Assembly (NCBI GenBank): GCA_963422775.4
Contig: CAUJSJ030000058.1
Coordinates: 14,656 to 78,655 of the forward strand
From: Pelomonas sp963422775
Lineage (GTDB): Bacteria; Pseudomonadota; Gammaproteobacteria; Burkholderiales; Burkholderiaceae_C
Direction of reading: 5' to 3'
Length of the DNA: 64,000 bases
Below the pieces are notes generated by a model that saw nothing but the letters and a program-made list of their open reading frames with translations, was not told the origin of the DNA and did no database searches. This document shows, piece by piece, positions 47,437-58,200 of this stretch. A program made the position numbers and the translations under genes. Numbering within the stretch: the stretch's first letter is position 1; each line of letters begins with the position of its first letter.

Positions 47437-48993
47437 GTGACTACCACTGCCCCCGTGTCCGGCCGAGCGGCGACCCCGCAAAGCGGCACCGCCATCCTCG
47501 GCCAGCCCAACCAGCTGTTCGTGCTCTTCTTCACCGAGATGTGGGAGCGCTTCTCCTACTACGGCATGCGGGCGCTGCTCGTGCTCTTCCTGGTCACCGA
47601 GGCCAGCAAGGGCGGCTGGGGCTGGACCCGGGCCGAGGCGACCAACCTCTACGGCTGGTACACCGGCCTGGTCTACCTGACGCCCATCCTGGGCGGCTAC
47701 ATCGCCGACCGGCTGCTGGGCACGCGCCGCTCGGTGCTGCTGGGCGGCTTCATCATCGCCGCGGGCCACATCGCCCTGTTCATGGACACGGTGCCGAGCT
47801 TCTACGCCGGCCTGGGCCTGGTGGTGCTGGGCACGGGCTTGTTCAAGCCCAACATCTCCGCCATCGTCGGCCAGCTCTACGGCAAGGACAATGAAGGCCA
47901 GCGCGACGGCGGCTACACGCTGTTCTACATGGGCGTGAACGCCGGTGCCTTCTTCGGCATCTCGCTGTGCGGCTACATCGGCGAGAAGATCTCCTGGAAC
48001 CTGGGCTTCGGCCTGGCGGGCGTCTTCATGATCCTGGGCGCCCTCCAGTTCTGGCTCAGCCAAGGCCTGTTCGGCAGCATCGGCGACAAGACCGATGCCG
48101 CCGCCAAGGTCGCCGCGCAGAAGCTGGACGACACGCCCAAGCATGTCGTGGCCGACCGCCTGAAGGCGATCTTCGTGTTCTCCTTCTTCACGATCTTCTT
48201 CTGGTTCGCCTTCGAGCAGGCCGGCGGCTCCATGACCATCTTTGCGGCCGACTACACCGACCGCACGCTGGTCGGCACCGCCGGCTTCATGTTCAAGGTC
48301 GTCAACACCGCGATGACGCTGATCCCGGCGGCCATCCTGTCCTGGCTGCTGTTCAAGCTCTACCGCTCCACCGGCGGCAACTACCTGATGGCCAATGTGT
48401 CGCTGGCCGTCGCCTTCGCCATCATCTGGGGCCTGAGCTTGTGGATGCTGGGCCGCGAGTTCGCTCTTGACCAGAGCGAGGTGCCGGCCACCTGGTTCAG
48501 CGTGCTGAACAGCCTGTTCATCGTCGTGCTGGCGCCGCTGTTCTCCAAGCTGTGGGAGAAGCACTGGAACCCGTCCGGCCCGGTCAAGTTCGGCGTCGGC
48601 CTGGTGCTGCTGGGCCTGGGCTTCGCCGTGCTGTCCTACGGTTCGGCCGGCATTCCCCAGGGCGCCAAGACGGCCCAGGTCAGCATGCTCTACCTGAGCG
48701 TGGCCTACCTTTTCCACACCATGGGCGAGCTCTGCCTGTCGCCGGTGGGCCTGTCGTACATCTCCAAGCTGGCGCCGACGCGCCTGCTGGGCCTGATGTT
48801 CGGCGTCTGGTTCCTGAACACGGCCATCGCCAACAAGATCGCCGGCTCCACGGGCTCCTACATCGACGCCATCTCCAACCAGTACTCGATGTCGGTGTTC
48901 TTCCTGATCTTCACCTTCATCCCCATCGGTGCCGGCGTGGTGCTGATGGCGCTGAGCCCGCTGATGAAGAAGTGGATGCACGGCGTTCATTAG
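47437..48993 (+). CDS. POT/PTR family proton-dependent oligopeptide transporter
   Basis: The 518-aa inner-membrane transporter has 12 to 14 helices and carries di- and tripeptides with protons. The proton-coupling motif ExxERFxYYG is intact (EMWERFSYYGMRALL, about 33-47). The PTR motif GGYIADRLLGTRRSV and GTGLFKPNISAIVG follow. The C-terminal half has FEQAGGSMTIFAADYT and GELCLSPVGLSYI. GTG 47437 is the only sensible start; the ribosome-binding site is weak. An intrinsic terminator follows about 110 bases after the stop, past a GC-rich repeat region. Confidence 0.96.
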   Translation: MTTTAPVSGRAATPQSGTAILGQPNQLFVLFFTEMWERFSYYGMRALLVLFLVTEASKGGWGWTRAEATNLYGWYTGLVYLTPILGGYIADRLLGTRRSVLLGGFIIAAGHIALFMDTVPSFYAGLGLVVLGTGLFKPNISAIVGQLYGKDNEGQRDGGYTLFYMGVNAGAFFGISLCGYIGEKISWNLGFGLAGVFMILGALQFWLSQGLFGSIGDKTDAAAKVAAQKLDDTPKHVVADRLKAIFVFSFFTIFFWFAFEQAGGSMTIFAADYTDRTLVGTAGFMFKVVNTAMTLIPAAILSWLLFKLYRSTGGNYLMANVSLAVAFAIIWGLSLWMLGREFALDQSEVPATWFSVLNSLFIVVLAPLFSKLWEKHWNPSGPVKFGVGLVLLGLGFAVLSYGSAGIPQGAKTAQVSMLYLSVAYLFHTMGELCLSPVGLSYISKLAPTRLLGLMFGVWFLNTAIANKIAGSTGSYIDAISNQYSMSVFFLIFTFIPIGAGVVLMALSPLMKKWMHGVH

Positions 48994-49018
48994 CCCACCC
49001 CCTACGGCCTGACGGCCG

Positions 49019-49032
49019 CCCCCTCAAGGGGG
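49019..49032. repeat. GC-rich palindrome after the POT gene (copy 3)
   Basis: CCCCCTCAAGGGGG is a perfect 14-base palindromic stem start, followed by further short inverted repeats (GCCCGGCAAAGCCGG region, 49043-49059). It resembles the cores at 18450 and 22595 but the flank differs. The 48994-49252 gap otherwise holds only the terminator and the promoter region of the efflux operon, in which I see no clear boxes. Confidence 0.45.
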
Positions 49033-49105
49033 CACTGCCAGTGGCCCGGCAAAGCCGGTTCCACGGCAGTCGCTGGAGGGGCAGCCTGGCTTCGCCGGCC
49101 TAACC

Positions 49106-49135
49106 AAGCCGCCTGTGGGCGGCTTTTCCTTTTTT
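49106..49135 (+). terminator. intrinsic terminator after the peptide transporter
   Basis: AAGCCGCC, a TGTG loop and GGCGGCTT form an 8-bp stem followed by TTTTCCTTTTTT. This is a classic Rho-independent terminator closing the POT transcript before the efflux operon. Confidence 0.9.
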
Positions 49136-49252
49136 GTTCACAGTTCCGAACTGTTGACAAGGAATGTCAGCAGCCTGAACGGGCTTTCAACTTGGGGTGA
49201 CGGCGCAGGGGGTGATTTGCTTACAGTCGCCCGCTTGCATTCGGAGCCCCAC

Positions 49253-50452
49253 ATGACCAAGAAAAGCCTGGCGCTGTCGCTGACCCCCCTCGTTGCCCTC
49301 CTGCTCGCCGCCTGCGGCCAGAAGCCGGACGGCGCCGGCGGCCCGGGCGGTCATGGGGGCCCGCCGCCCGTGTCGGTGGCGCCGGCCACGCAGCGTGAGG
49401 TGCAGGAGTTCGACGAGTTCACGGCCCGCCTGGAGGCACCCGACACCGTCGACGTGCGCCCCCGCGTTGCCGGCACCGTGGAGGCCGTGCGCTTCAAGGA
49501 AGGCCAGTTCGTGAAGAAGGGCGACCCGCTCTTCACCATCGACACCCGTGCCTTCAAGGCCGAGGTCGCCCGTGCCGAGGCGCAGATCGCCGCGCTCAAG
49601 ACCCAGGCCGACCTGGCACGCACCGATCTGGCGCGCTCCGAGAAGCTGGTCAGCGTCAACGCCGTCAGCCAGCAGGAGATCGACCAGCTGCGCTCCTCGC
49701 TGCGCAGTGCCGAGGCCAACCAGCGGGGCGCCGAAGCGGCGCTGGTGCAGGCCAGACTCAACGTCGAGTACGCCAACGTGACGTCGCCGGTCAGCGGCCG
49801 CACCTCGCGCGCCAACGTCACGCCCGGCAACCTCGTCGGCGTCGGCGACCCGGTGCTGACCACGGTCGTCTCCAGCGACAAGGTCTATGCCTACTTCGAC
49901 GCCAGCGAGGCGGCCTATCTGAAGTACATGCGCTCGGCCAAGCCGGTGCAGACGGCCGTGCAGATGGGCCTGTCCAACGAGCAGGGCTTCCCGCACACCG
50001 GCAAGCTCGACTTCGTCGACAACCGCCTGAACCCCGCCACGGCCTCCATCCGTGCACGCGCGGTGTTCGACAACAAGGGCGGTCAATTCACGCCTGGCCT
50101 GTACGCCCGCGTCAAGCTCGGCGGCAGCGGCAGCTACCCCGGCGTCGTCGTGCCCGACCGCGCCATCACGACCGACCAGACCCGCAAGATCGTCCTCATC
50201 GTCGGCGCCAACAACATCGTGCAGCCCCGCCCCGTCACGCCGGGCGCGCTGATCGACGGCATGCGCGTCGTCGAGGGCGTCAAGGCCGGTGAGCTGGTCA
50301 TCGTCGACGGCCTGCTGCGCGCCTTCCCCGGTGCGCCGGTCACGCCGCAGGTGCTGAAGGTGGACGACAAGGGCATGCCCATCCCCGTGCCGCCGCAGGG
50401 CCCACCCGGCGCGGCGCCCGCTGCGGCCCCGGCTTCCGCCGCCTCGAAGTAA
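49253..50452 (+). CDS. RND efflux periplasmic adaptor lipoprotein (AcrA/MexA family)
   Basis: The 399-aa membrane-fusion protein has a lipoprotein signal with lipobox LLAAC (Cys about 20). A beta-barrel/lipoyl half (VDVRPRVAGTVEAVRFKEGQFVKKGDPLF), a coiled-coil hairpin of about 60 residues (AEVARAEAQIAALKTQADLARTDL) and the returning lipoyl half (VTSPVSGRTSRANVTPGNLV) follow. It links the inner-membrane RND pump to the outer-membrane channel. The pump gene starts 18 bases downstream and the channel follows that, so all three parts form one operon. No local regulator gene is present. Confidence 0.95.
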   Translation: MTKKSLALSLTPLVALLLAACGQKPDGAGGPGGHGGPPPVSVAPATQREVQEFDEFTARLEAPDTVDVRPRVAGTVEAVRFKEGQFVKKGDPLFTIDTRAFKAEVARAEAQIAALKTQADLARTDLARSEKLVSVNAVSQQEIDQLRSSLRSAEANQRGAEAALVQARLNVEYANVTSPVSGRTSRANVTPGNLVGVGDPVLTTVVSSDKVYAYFDASEAAYLKYMRSAKPVQTAVQMGLSNEQGFPHTGKLDFVDNRLNPATASIRARAVFDNKGGQFTPGLYARVKLGGSGSYPGVVVPDRAITTDQTRKIVLIVGANNIVQPRPVTPGALIDGMRVVEGVKAGELVIVDGLLRAFPGAPVTPQVLKVDDKGMPIPVPPQGPPGAAPAAAPASAASK

Positions 50453-50470
50453 ACAAAGGCGGCCCCTGCC

Positions 50471-53400
50471 ATGGACATCTCACGCTTCTTCATCGACCGG
50501 CCGCGCTTCGCGACCGTGTTGTCCCTCTTCATCTTCCTGATCGGTGCGCTGGCCATCCCGCTGCTGCCGATCTCCGAGTACCCCGAGGTCGCGCCGCCGC
50601 AGGTCGTCGTGCGCGCCCAGTACCCCGGCGCCAATCCGCGCGTGATCTCCGAGACCGTGGCCACGCCGCTGGAGGAGCAGATCAACGGCCTGGAGAACGT
50701 TCTCTACTTCGAGAGCCAGGCCACCGGCGACGGCGGCATGACGCTGACCGTCACCTTCAAGATCGGCACCCACCCGGAAGCCGCCGAGACCGCGGTGCAG
50801 AACCGCGTCAACCGCGCGCTGCCGCGCCTGCCCGAGATCGTGCGCACCATCGGCGTGACGACCGAGAAGTCCGCGCCCAACCTGACCATGGTGGTCCACC
50901 TGGTCAGCCCCGACAACTCGCGCGACGCGCTTTACCTGCGCAACTACGGCACGCTGAACGTGCGTGACGAGCTGCTGCGCATCCCGGGCATGGGCTCGGT
51001 GCTCAGCTTCGGCGCGGGTGACTACGCGATGCGCATCTGGCTGGACCCGCAGAAGCTCGCCGCGCGCGACATGACGGCGTCCGACGTCGTCAACGCCATC
51101 CGCGAGCAGAACACCCAGGTCGCTGCCGGCGTGGTCGGCGCGCAGCCGGCCCCCAAGGGCACGGACTTCCAGCTCGCCATCAACGCCCAGGGTCGCCTCG
51201 TCAGCGAGGAGGAGTTCTCCAACGTCATCATCCGCGCCGAGCCCAAGACCGGTGCGATGGTGCGCGTGAAGGACGTGGGCCGCGTCGAGATCAGCGCCGG
51301 CAGCTACTCGCTGCGCAGCTTGCTGAACAACAAGGAAGCCGCGGCCATCGCCATCTTCCAGGCGCCCGGCTCCAACGCGCTGGCCATCTCGGACAACGTC
51401 CGCGCGACGATGGAGCGCCTGAAGCCCAGCTTCCCCGCGGGCGTGAGCTACGACATCGTCTACGACCCGACCCGCTTCGTGCAGACCAGCATCGAGAAGG
51501 TCGTCCACACGCTGTTCGAGGCCGTGGCGCTGGTGGTGCTCGTCGTCATCATCTTCCTGCAGACCTGGCGCGCCTCGGTCATCCCGCTTGTGGCCGTGCC
51601 GGTGTCCATCGTCGGCACCTTCTCGGTCCTGCTGCTGCTGGGCTTCTCCATCAACACGCTGACACTCTTCGGCCTGGTGCTGGCCATCGGCATCGTCGTG
51701 GACGACGCCATCGTGGTGGTGGAGAACGTCGAGCGCAACATCCAGGACGGCCTGACGCCGCACAACGCGACCATCAAGGCGATGCAGGAGGTGTCGGGCC
51801 CCATCATCGCCATCGCCCTGGTGCTGTGCGCGGTGTTCATCCCGCTCACGCTGGTGCCGGGCCTGTCGGGCCAGTTCTACAAGCAGTTCGCCGTCACCAT
51901 CGCCATCTCCACGGTGATCTCGGCCTTCAACTCGCTGACGCTCTCGCCCGCGCTGGCGGCCATCCTGCTGCGCCCGCACGATGCGCCCAAGGATGCGCTG
52001 ACGCGCGGCATGGACAAGGTCTTCGGCCGCTTCTTCCACTGGTTCAACTGTTTCTTCCAGCGCCGCTCGGCCGGCTACGGCCGCGGCGTGAACGGCATCT
52101 TGAAGCGCAAGTCCGCCGCGCTGGTGGTCTACGCGCTGCTGCTGGGCGCCACGGCACTGCTGTTCACGCGCATCCCCGCAGGCTTCGTGCCCGCGCCGGA
52201 CAAGCAGTACCTGATCGGCGTGGCCCAGCTGCCCGCCGGCGCCAGCCTGGAGCGCACCGATGAAGTGATCCGCCGCATGAGCGACATCGCGCTGAAGGTG
52301 CCTGGCATCAAGGACTCGGTGGCCTTCCCCGGCCTGTCCATCGCCGGTTTCTCGGCCGCGCCCAACGAAGGCATCGTGTTCTTCGGCCTGGACAGCTTCG
52401 ACAAGCGCACCACGCCCGGCCTGAGCAAGGAGGCCATCCTCGGCCAGGTCAACGGCGCCATCCAGCAGATCCAGGGCGCGCGCATGTTCGTCGTGCCGCC
52501 ACCGCCCGTGGACGGCCTGGGCGTGTCCGGCGGCTTCAAGATCCAGGTGCAGGACCGCAGCAGCCAGGGCGAGCAGGCGCTGTACGGCGCGGTCTGGGGC
52601 GCAGCCCTCGGCCCGATCTACGGCAACCCCAACTCCAGCATCGGCACGCCGTACTCCACCTACGACATCAACGTGCCCCAGCTGTTCGCCAACGTCGACC
52701 GCACCAAGGCCAAGCAGATGGGCGTGCCGCTGGGCTCCATCTACGACACGCTGCAGATCAACCTCGGCTCGCTCTACGTCAACGACTTCACCAAGTTCGG
52801 CAAGACCTACCAGGTCATCGTGCAGGCCGACGCGCCCTTCCGCGCCAAGGCCGACGATATCGTCCAGCTCAAGACCCGCAACGGCGCGGGCGAGATGGTG
52901 CCGCTGGGCTCGCTGATGAGCGTGGAGCCCACCTTCGGCCCCACCCGCGTGACGCGCTACAACGGCTTCCCGTCGGCGGACATCAACGGCGCGCCCAAGC
53001 CCGGCTTCTCGTCGGGCCAGGGCCGAGGCCGAGATCGAGCAGATCCTCAAGGGCCTGCCGCGCGGCATGGGCTACGAGTGGACCGACCTCAGCTACCAGG
53101 ACCGACTGACCCGCGACGTCACCATCCCCGGCATCGGCATCAAGGTGCCGACGCTGGCGGCCGTGCTGATGTTCTCGGTGCTGCTGGTCATCCTGGTGCT
53201 GGCCGCGCAGTACGAAAGCTGGAGCCTGCCGCTGGCCATCATCCTGATCGTGCCGATGTGCATCCTGTCGGCGCTGTTCGGCGTGTGGCTGTCGCACTTC
53301 CCGCCGTTCATGCAGGCCGGGGACCTGAACATCTTCACGCAGGTGGCGCTGGTCGTGCTCGTGGGCCTGGCCTGCAAGAACGCCATCCTGATCGTCGAGT

Positions 53401-53762
53401 TCGCCAAGGAGCTGGAGGAGCAGGGCAAGTCGGTCACCGACGCCGTCATCGAGGCCTGCCGCCTGCGGTTGCGCCCCATCCTGATGACCTCCATCGCCTT
53501 CTGCGCCGGCGTCATCCCGCTGATCCTGGGCTCCGGCGCGGGCAGCGAGATGCGCCGCGCGATGGGCATCGCCGTGTTCGCCGGCATGCTGGGCGTGACC
53601 TTCTTCGGCATCTTCCTGACGCCGGTGTTCTACACGCTGCTGCGCAAGGGCACCGAGAAGCGCCGCCGCCGCGCGGCCGAGCTGCGTGCCCAGGTCGAGG
53701 CCTCGGCCCACGCCTTCCACCCCGGTGTCGACGACGCCGCTCCCAAGAAGGAGGGCCGCTGA
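50471..53762 (+). pseudogene. RND multidrug efflux pump (AcrB/MexB family) with a one-base frameshift
   Basis: Read with one correction, this is a 1096-aa HAE1-type proton/drug antiporter. The N-terminal part has MDISRFFIDRPRFATVLSLF and the TM4 proton-relay pair D411-D412 (VVDDAIVVVEN). One extra G in the GGG at 53020-53022 shifts the frame after KPGFSSGQ (about codon 850). The correct sequence resumes in another frame as AEAEIEQILKGLPRGMGYEW and runs to the stop at 53760-53762, including the relay Lys in GLACKNAILIVEF. Both halves are otherwise well kept, so the lesion is recent or a sequencing error. Without correction the product loses TM8-12 and the relay Lys, and cannot pump. Confidence 0.9.
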
Positions 53763-53763
53763 C

Positions 53764-55170
53764 ATGATCGCCCGCCTCACTCCGCTCGCCCTTGCCGCAC
53801 TCGGCGCCCTCGCCGGCTGTGCCGCCCCCGGCCTGTCCCAAGGCCCGGCCAATCTCGCGCCCGCGAAGTTCGCCCAGCTGCCTGCCATCGACACCGCGGC
53901 CAACCCAGGCGCCGCGACGATGACGGCCGCCTTTGTCGACAGCGCGCAGCTGCAGCGCGTCGTCGACGAGGTGCTGGCGAACAACCGCGACCTGCGCGCT
54001 GCCGCTGCCCGGCTCAAGCAGGCCGAGGCATTGGCCGACGCGGCAGGCGCCCGCCGCCTGCCCTCGATCAGCGCCGGCGCCAGCGCCAGCCGCCAGCGCG
54101 CGCCCAACGACCTGGGCCAGTTCAACAACTTCAGCAGCTACGGCGTCAATGCCACGGCGGGCTGGGAGGTGGACCTGTGGGGCCGCGTGTCGGCCACCGC
54201 CCAGGCCGCCGGTTATGACGCCCAGGGTGCCGCGCTGGACCGCGACGCCGCCGCGCTGAGCCTGGCCGGCACGGCGCTCAACCTGCAGGCCCAGCTCATC
54301 GGCCTGGGCCACCGCCTGCGGTTCGCCAAGGAGGCGCTGGGCGTGCAGAACCAGTTGCTCGACCTCGTGAAGGCCCGCGTCGGCGCCGGCCGCGGCACCG
54401 CGCTGGACCAGGCCCGCGCCGAGGCGCTGGTGGCGCAGACGTCGGCCAGCGTGCCCGCGCTGCGCAACGCCGCCTGCCTGACCCGCCTGCAGCTCGATGT
54501 GCTGCGCGGCCAGCCCCCCGCTGATTGCGACAAGGCCGACAGCGACCCGCTGCCCGCCATGCCCGAGCCGCGCCTGATCAGCCTCGGCACGCTGCCCGAC
54601 CCGGCCGGCCTGCTCAGCGCACGCCCCGACGTGAAGGCCGCCGCCGTGCGCGCCCAGGCCGCCGCGTCACGCGCCCAGGTCGCCTGGGCCGCGCGCTGGC
54701 CCACGCTGGGCCTGACGGGCCAGATCGGCTGGAGCGCCGGCCGCGCAGGCGACCTGTTCAAGAGCGGCACGCAGATCCACAGCCTGGCTGCCGCGCTGAA
54801 CTGGAATTTCCTGGACTTCGGCGCCCGCAAGGCCGAGGAGAGTGCGGCGCGTGCCGGCTTCGAGGCCGCCGTGGCCAGCGCCGAGCAGGCCCAGCTGACG
54901 GCACTGCAGGACGCCCAGGGCAGCCTGTCCACGCTGCGCGAGACCGAACTTCAGGCGGCTGCCCAGGCCACCGCCGCGGAAGCCACGGGCCGCGCGCGCG
55001 ACCTGGCGCTCAAGCGCTACGAAGCCGGCGTGGCCGACTTCTACTCGCTGCTCAACGCCGAGCAGGAGCGGCTCGCCGCGCAGGACGCGCTGATCCAGGT
55101 GCAGACCAGCCGGGCCACCGCGCTGCTGGGTGTGCACAAGGCGTTCGCGGCGAAGCTGACGGCGCAGTAG
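53764..55170 (+). CDS. NodT-family outer-membrane efflux channel lipoprotein
   Basis: The 468-aa protein has a lipobox LAGC (Cys19) and the repeated coiled-coil/OEP halves of a TolC-like trimeric channel. These include NRDLRAAAARLKQAEALADAAGARRLPSIS, YGVNATAGWEVDLWGRVSA (typical WELDLWGR) and LNWNFLDFGARKA. It forms the outer-membrane exit of the tripartite pump. The ATG lies one base after the corrected pump stop. A perfect hairpin follows the gene and probably marks the operon end. Confidence 0.95.
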   Translation: MIARLTPLALAALGALAGCAAPGLSQGPANLAPAKFAQLPAIDTAANPGAATMTAAFVDSAQLQRVVDEVLANNRDLRAAAARLKQAEALADAAGARRLPSISAGASASRQRAPNDLGQFNNFSSYGVNATAGWEVDLWGRVSATAQAAGYDAQGAALDRDAAALSLAGTALNLQAQLIGLGHRLRFAKEALGVQNQLLDLVKARVGAGRGTALDQARAEALVAQTSASVPALRNAACLTRLQLDVLRGQPPADCDKADSDPLPAMPEPRLISLGTLPDPAGLLSARPDVKAAAVRAQAAASRAQVAWAARWPTLGLTGQIGWSAGRAGDLFKSGTQIHSLAAALNWNFLDFGARKAEESAARAGFEAAVASAEQAQLTALQDAQGSLSTLRETELQAAAQATAAEATGRARDLALKRYEAGVADFYSLLNAEQERLAAQDALIQVQTSRATALLGVHKAFAAKLTAQ

Positions 55171-55177
55171 CCCTGCC

Positions 55178-55201
55178 GATGCCCCCTCCCGAGGGGGCAT
55201 C
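55178..55201 (+). terminator. strong palindrome after the efflux operon
   Basis: An 11-bp perfect stem (GATGCCCCCTC / GAGGGGGCATC) with a two-base loop begins 8 bases after the channel stop codon. There is no T-run, so it may be a terminator of reduced efficiency, an mRNA 3' stabiliser, or a member of the CCCCCTC/GAGGGGG palindrome group seen at three other intergenic sites. Confidence 0.55.
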
Positions 55202-55270
55202 GCGCCTGCTGGCCTTGCGCGGCAGTGCGCGGCTGTCTTCAATGGGCGCTTCTCTCGGGAGGAGCCTGTC

Positions 55271-58200
55271 ATGCCGCACCGCCACCACCGCATCGCCCTG
55301 GCCGCCTCGGCCCTGCTGATCGCCGTTGCCGCTTCGCCCACGCGCGCAGCGGTGACGGTGACCGGCCCCTGGTGGAGCAACCCGGGCGGCCTGGGGCCGG
55401 TGCTGAACGGGCCGCACCTGCTGCTGCCGCAGACGCAGTTCGCGGTGGGCGTTGGCGGGGGCGGCACGTTCAATGCCGATGCCGGCTCGCAGGTGCAGCT
55501 GGCCAGCTTCTCGATGGGCATCGGCGCGACGGGCCTGGGCTGGCTGGATGGCGCGGGGACGGTGATGAGCCTGCACGGCGAGGGGCCGGCCCATCGCTTC
55601 GCGGTGGGTTGGGACGGGCATGGGCGCCTCGTCATTTCCGGCGGCGCACAGTTGGACGGCCGCGCCAATGCTGCCGCGTGCCAACTGCCGGGTGCCTGGT
55701 GTGGCTCCTGGATCGGCCACGCCGCCGGCTCCAGCGGCCTGCTCGGTGTCAGTGGCGCGGGCAGCGAGGCGCGGTTCCTGGGCAGCTTCAACATGGGCTA
55801 TCTGGCCATCGACAGCTACGGCGGCGCGCCGGGCGGGCAGACCTTTGCCGACGTCGTCGTCGAGCACGGCGGCCTGCTGCGCACCCAGACGCTGTACGCC
55901 GGCTCGTCCTACCAGGGGCCGGGTTCCAACGGCCTGGAGCGCTCCTTCGTCGACGTCAAGGTGCTGGGCGCGGGCTCGCGGTGGCTGGTGGAGGCCGACA
56001 CCGTCACCGGCCAGCCGACGCTGGCCGAGTTCGCCAGCGGCCGGCTGTCCACCGCCAAGCTGTTGGTGGAGGACGGCGGCCGCTTCGAGGTGGTGGGCGA
56101 GCCGGGCCGCGACTACGCGCTGCGCCTGGGCTTCGCCGGCAACTTCAGCGGCTTGGTCACCGGCAGCGGCTCGGCGCTGCTGCTCAGTGGCGACGACGAC
56201 CGGGGCAGCTTTGACCTCGGCATGGGCGGCTCGGCCGACCTCACCGTCAGCCAGGGCGGGCGCATCGCCGGCGGGCGCGTCGTGCATGTCGGCCATGGCG
56301 GCTGGAACAGCCAGGCCGGTGATGTGACCACGCTGACGCTGACGGACGCCGGCAGCCGGGGCGACTTCTCCGGCGCTGCCCTCTACGTCGGCGTGGCGAC
56401 GGTGGGCCGCGTCTTCGTCACCGACGGCGCCGTGCTGACCGCCGAGCATCTCGACACGGCCCTGGGCAGCGACGGGAACGCCTCGTTGGTGGTGCGTGGC
56501 GCGGGCGCGCAGCTGAAGCTGGAGCGCACTTCCGGCCCCCGGTTCACGCTGGGCAGTTGGGGCGAGGGCCAGCTCACCGTCGACCAAGGCGGCACCTTCG
56601 ATGCCCGCAGCGCGGCGTGCAACCCCGGTGCCTGGTGCGGTGCCTTCCTGGGCGACGGCGCGGGCTCGTCGGCCTTCATCACCGTGAGCGGCGCGGGCAG
56701 CAGTGCGCATTTCCATTCCAGCCTCGTCACAGGCCAGCTCAAGGTGACCACGCAGGCGGTGGACGGCTACGTCGTCGGCACGCCAGGCGGGCACAGCCGG
56801 GCCGGCGTGACGGTGAGCGACGCCGGCCTGCTGGTGGTCGAGCGGGTGGACCTCGGCGGGCGCTTCCTGGGCAGCGGTCTGCTGGGCAGCGAGACCAGCC
56901 GGTCGGACCTCGTCATCACCGGCGCCGGCTCGCTGTTCAAGATCACCGGCAACGCGGCCGAGAACAAGCACGCCTACCTGCAGACCACGCTGGCCGCGAA
57001 CTCGCTGGCGTTCATGGACATCGCCGACGGCGGCCGGCTGCTGCTGGAGGCACCGACCGGCTTTGCCGCCAACCTGGTGCTGTCGGACGGCCAAGGCCGC
57101 AGCCAGGCCGGCGTGCACGGCACCGGTTCGGCCATCGAATTGCGCAGCACCACGGGCGGCTGGCTCTACATGGGCGCCGGCAGCGGCGTGGCCACGCTGG
57201 CGTTGTCGGACGGCGGTGCGCTCATCGGCGCGCGCAACATCAACGTGGCCACCTCGAACGGCCAGGCCACGCTGAGCCTGACAGGCGCCGGTACCCGCGC
57301 CAGCGCGCTGGGCCTGCGGCAAGGCCTGTTCGTCGGCGGCAATGGCGGACAGGGTGCGGTGAGCGTGGGCGACGGCGCGAGCATGAGCTTCGCCGACGCG
57401 CTGGGCTTCACCGCCTACGTGGGCCAGGGCGGGCAGGGGAGGCTGGATATCACGTCAGGCGGCCAGATCCTCATCAACAACCTGGGCAGCGCGGCGGCGG
57501 GCCAGACGGCCCGACTGGTGGTCGGCCAGGGCAGCGGCGTCAACGCGGGCAGCGGCAGCGTGCGGGTCACGGGCGCCGGCTCGGTGCTGGCCCTCACCGG
57601 CAATGACACCACCCTCTTCGTCGGCCGCGCCAGCGGCGGCAGCGGCAGCTTGGCCGTCACCGATGGCGGCGAGTTGCGCACCACGCTGCTTGACGTCGGC
57701 CAGCAGCAGGGCAGCGGCAGCCTGCTGCTGGACGGCGGCCACGTGGCCCTGAGTGGCCAGCTCAGTACCACCACGGGCACCCGGCTGGGCATCGGCCTGG
57801 GCGGCCAGGGCCGGGCCAGCCTCAGCAACGGCTCCGTCCTCAGCCTCGTCAACCCGGGTGCCAATGGCGCGGTGCTGCTCATCGGTGGCGCCAACACCCT
57901 GCCTGGTGGCAGCGGATCGCTGGCGGTGAATGCCTCCACCGTGACGATCAGCGGCCCCGTCGGCGCCGCGGCCGTCACGGGGGACTATCCCGGCGCCAGC
58001 GCCGTGGTGGGCTACAACGGCAGCGGCCAGGCCAGCTTCGACGCCGGCAGCCAGCTGCGCGGCAGCAGCGGCGTCATCGTCGGCTGGAAGGCCAGCAGCA
58101 GCGGCAGCCTGCGGGTGGCGGGTGGCTCCCTGGTGCAGGCGCCCTACGTCGGCATCGGCTCCTCGCCGGGCGTCGACGGTGGCGTGGCCAGCCTGGTGGT

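Noticed and set aside
50480..53068. 862-aa open frame opposite the efflux pump
   Set aside because: His/Arg/Asp-rich shadow frame of a high-GC gene.
53023..53767. Reading the RND pump as one 1098-aa frame to 53767
   Set aside because: After codon 850 the frame gives Arg/His/Pro-rich nonsense and overlaps the channel gene; the true sequence continues in another frame. A programmed frameshift was considered but no slippery heptamer or family precedent was seen.
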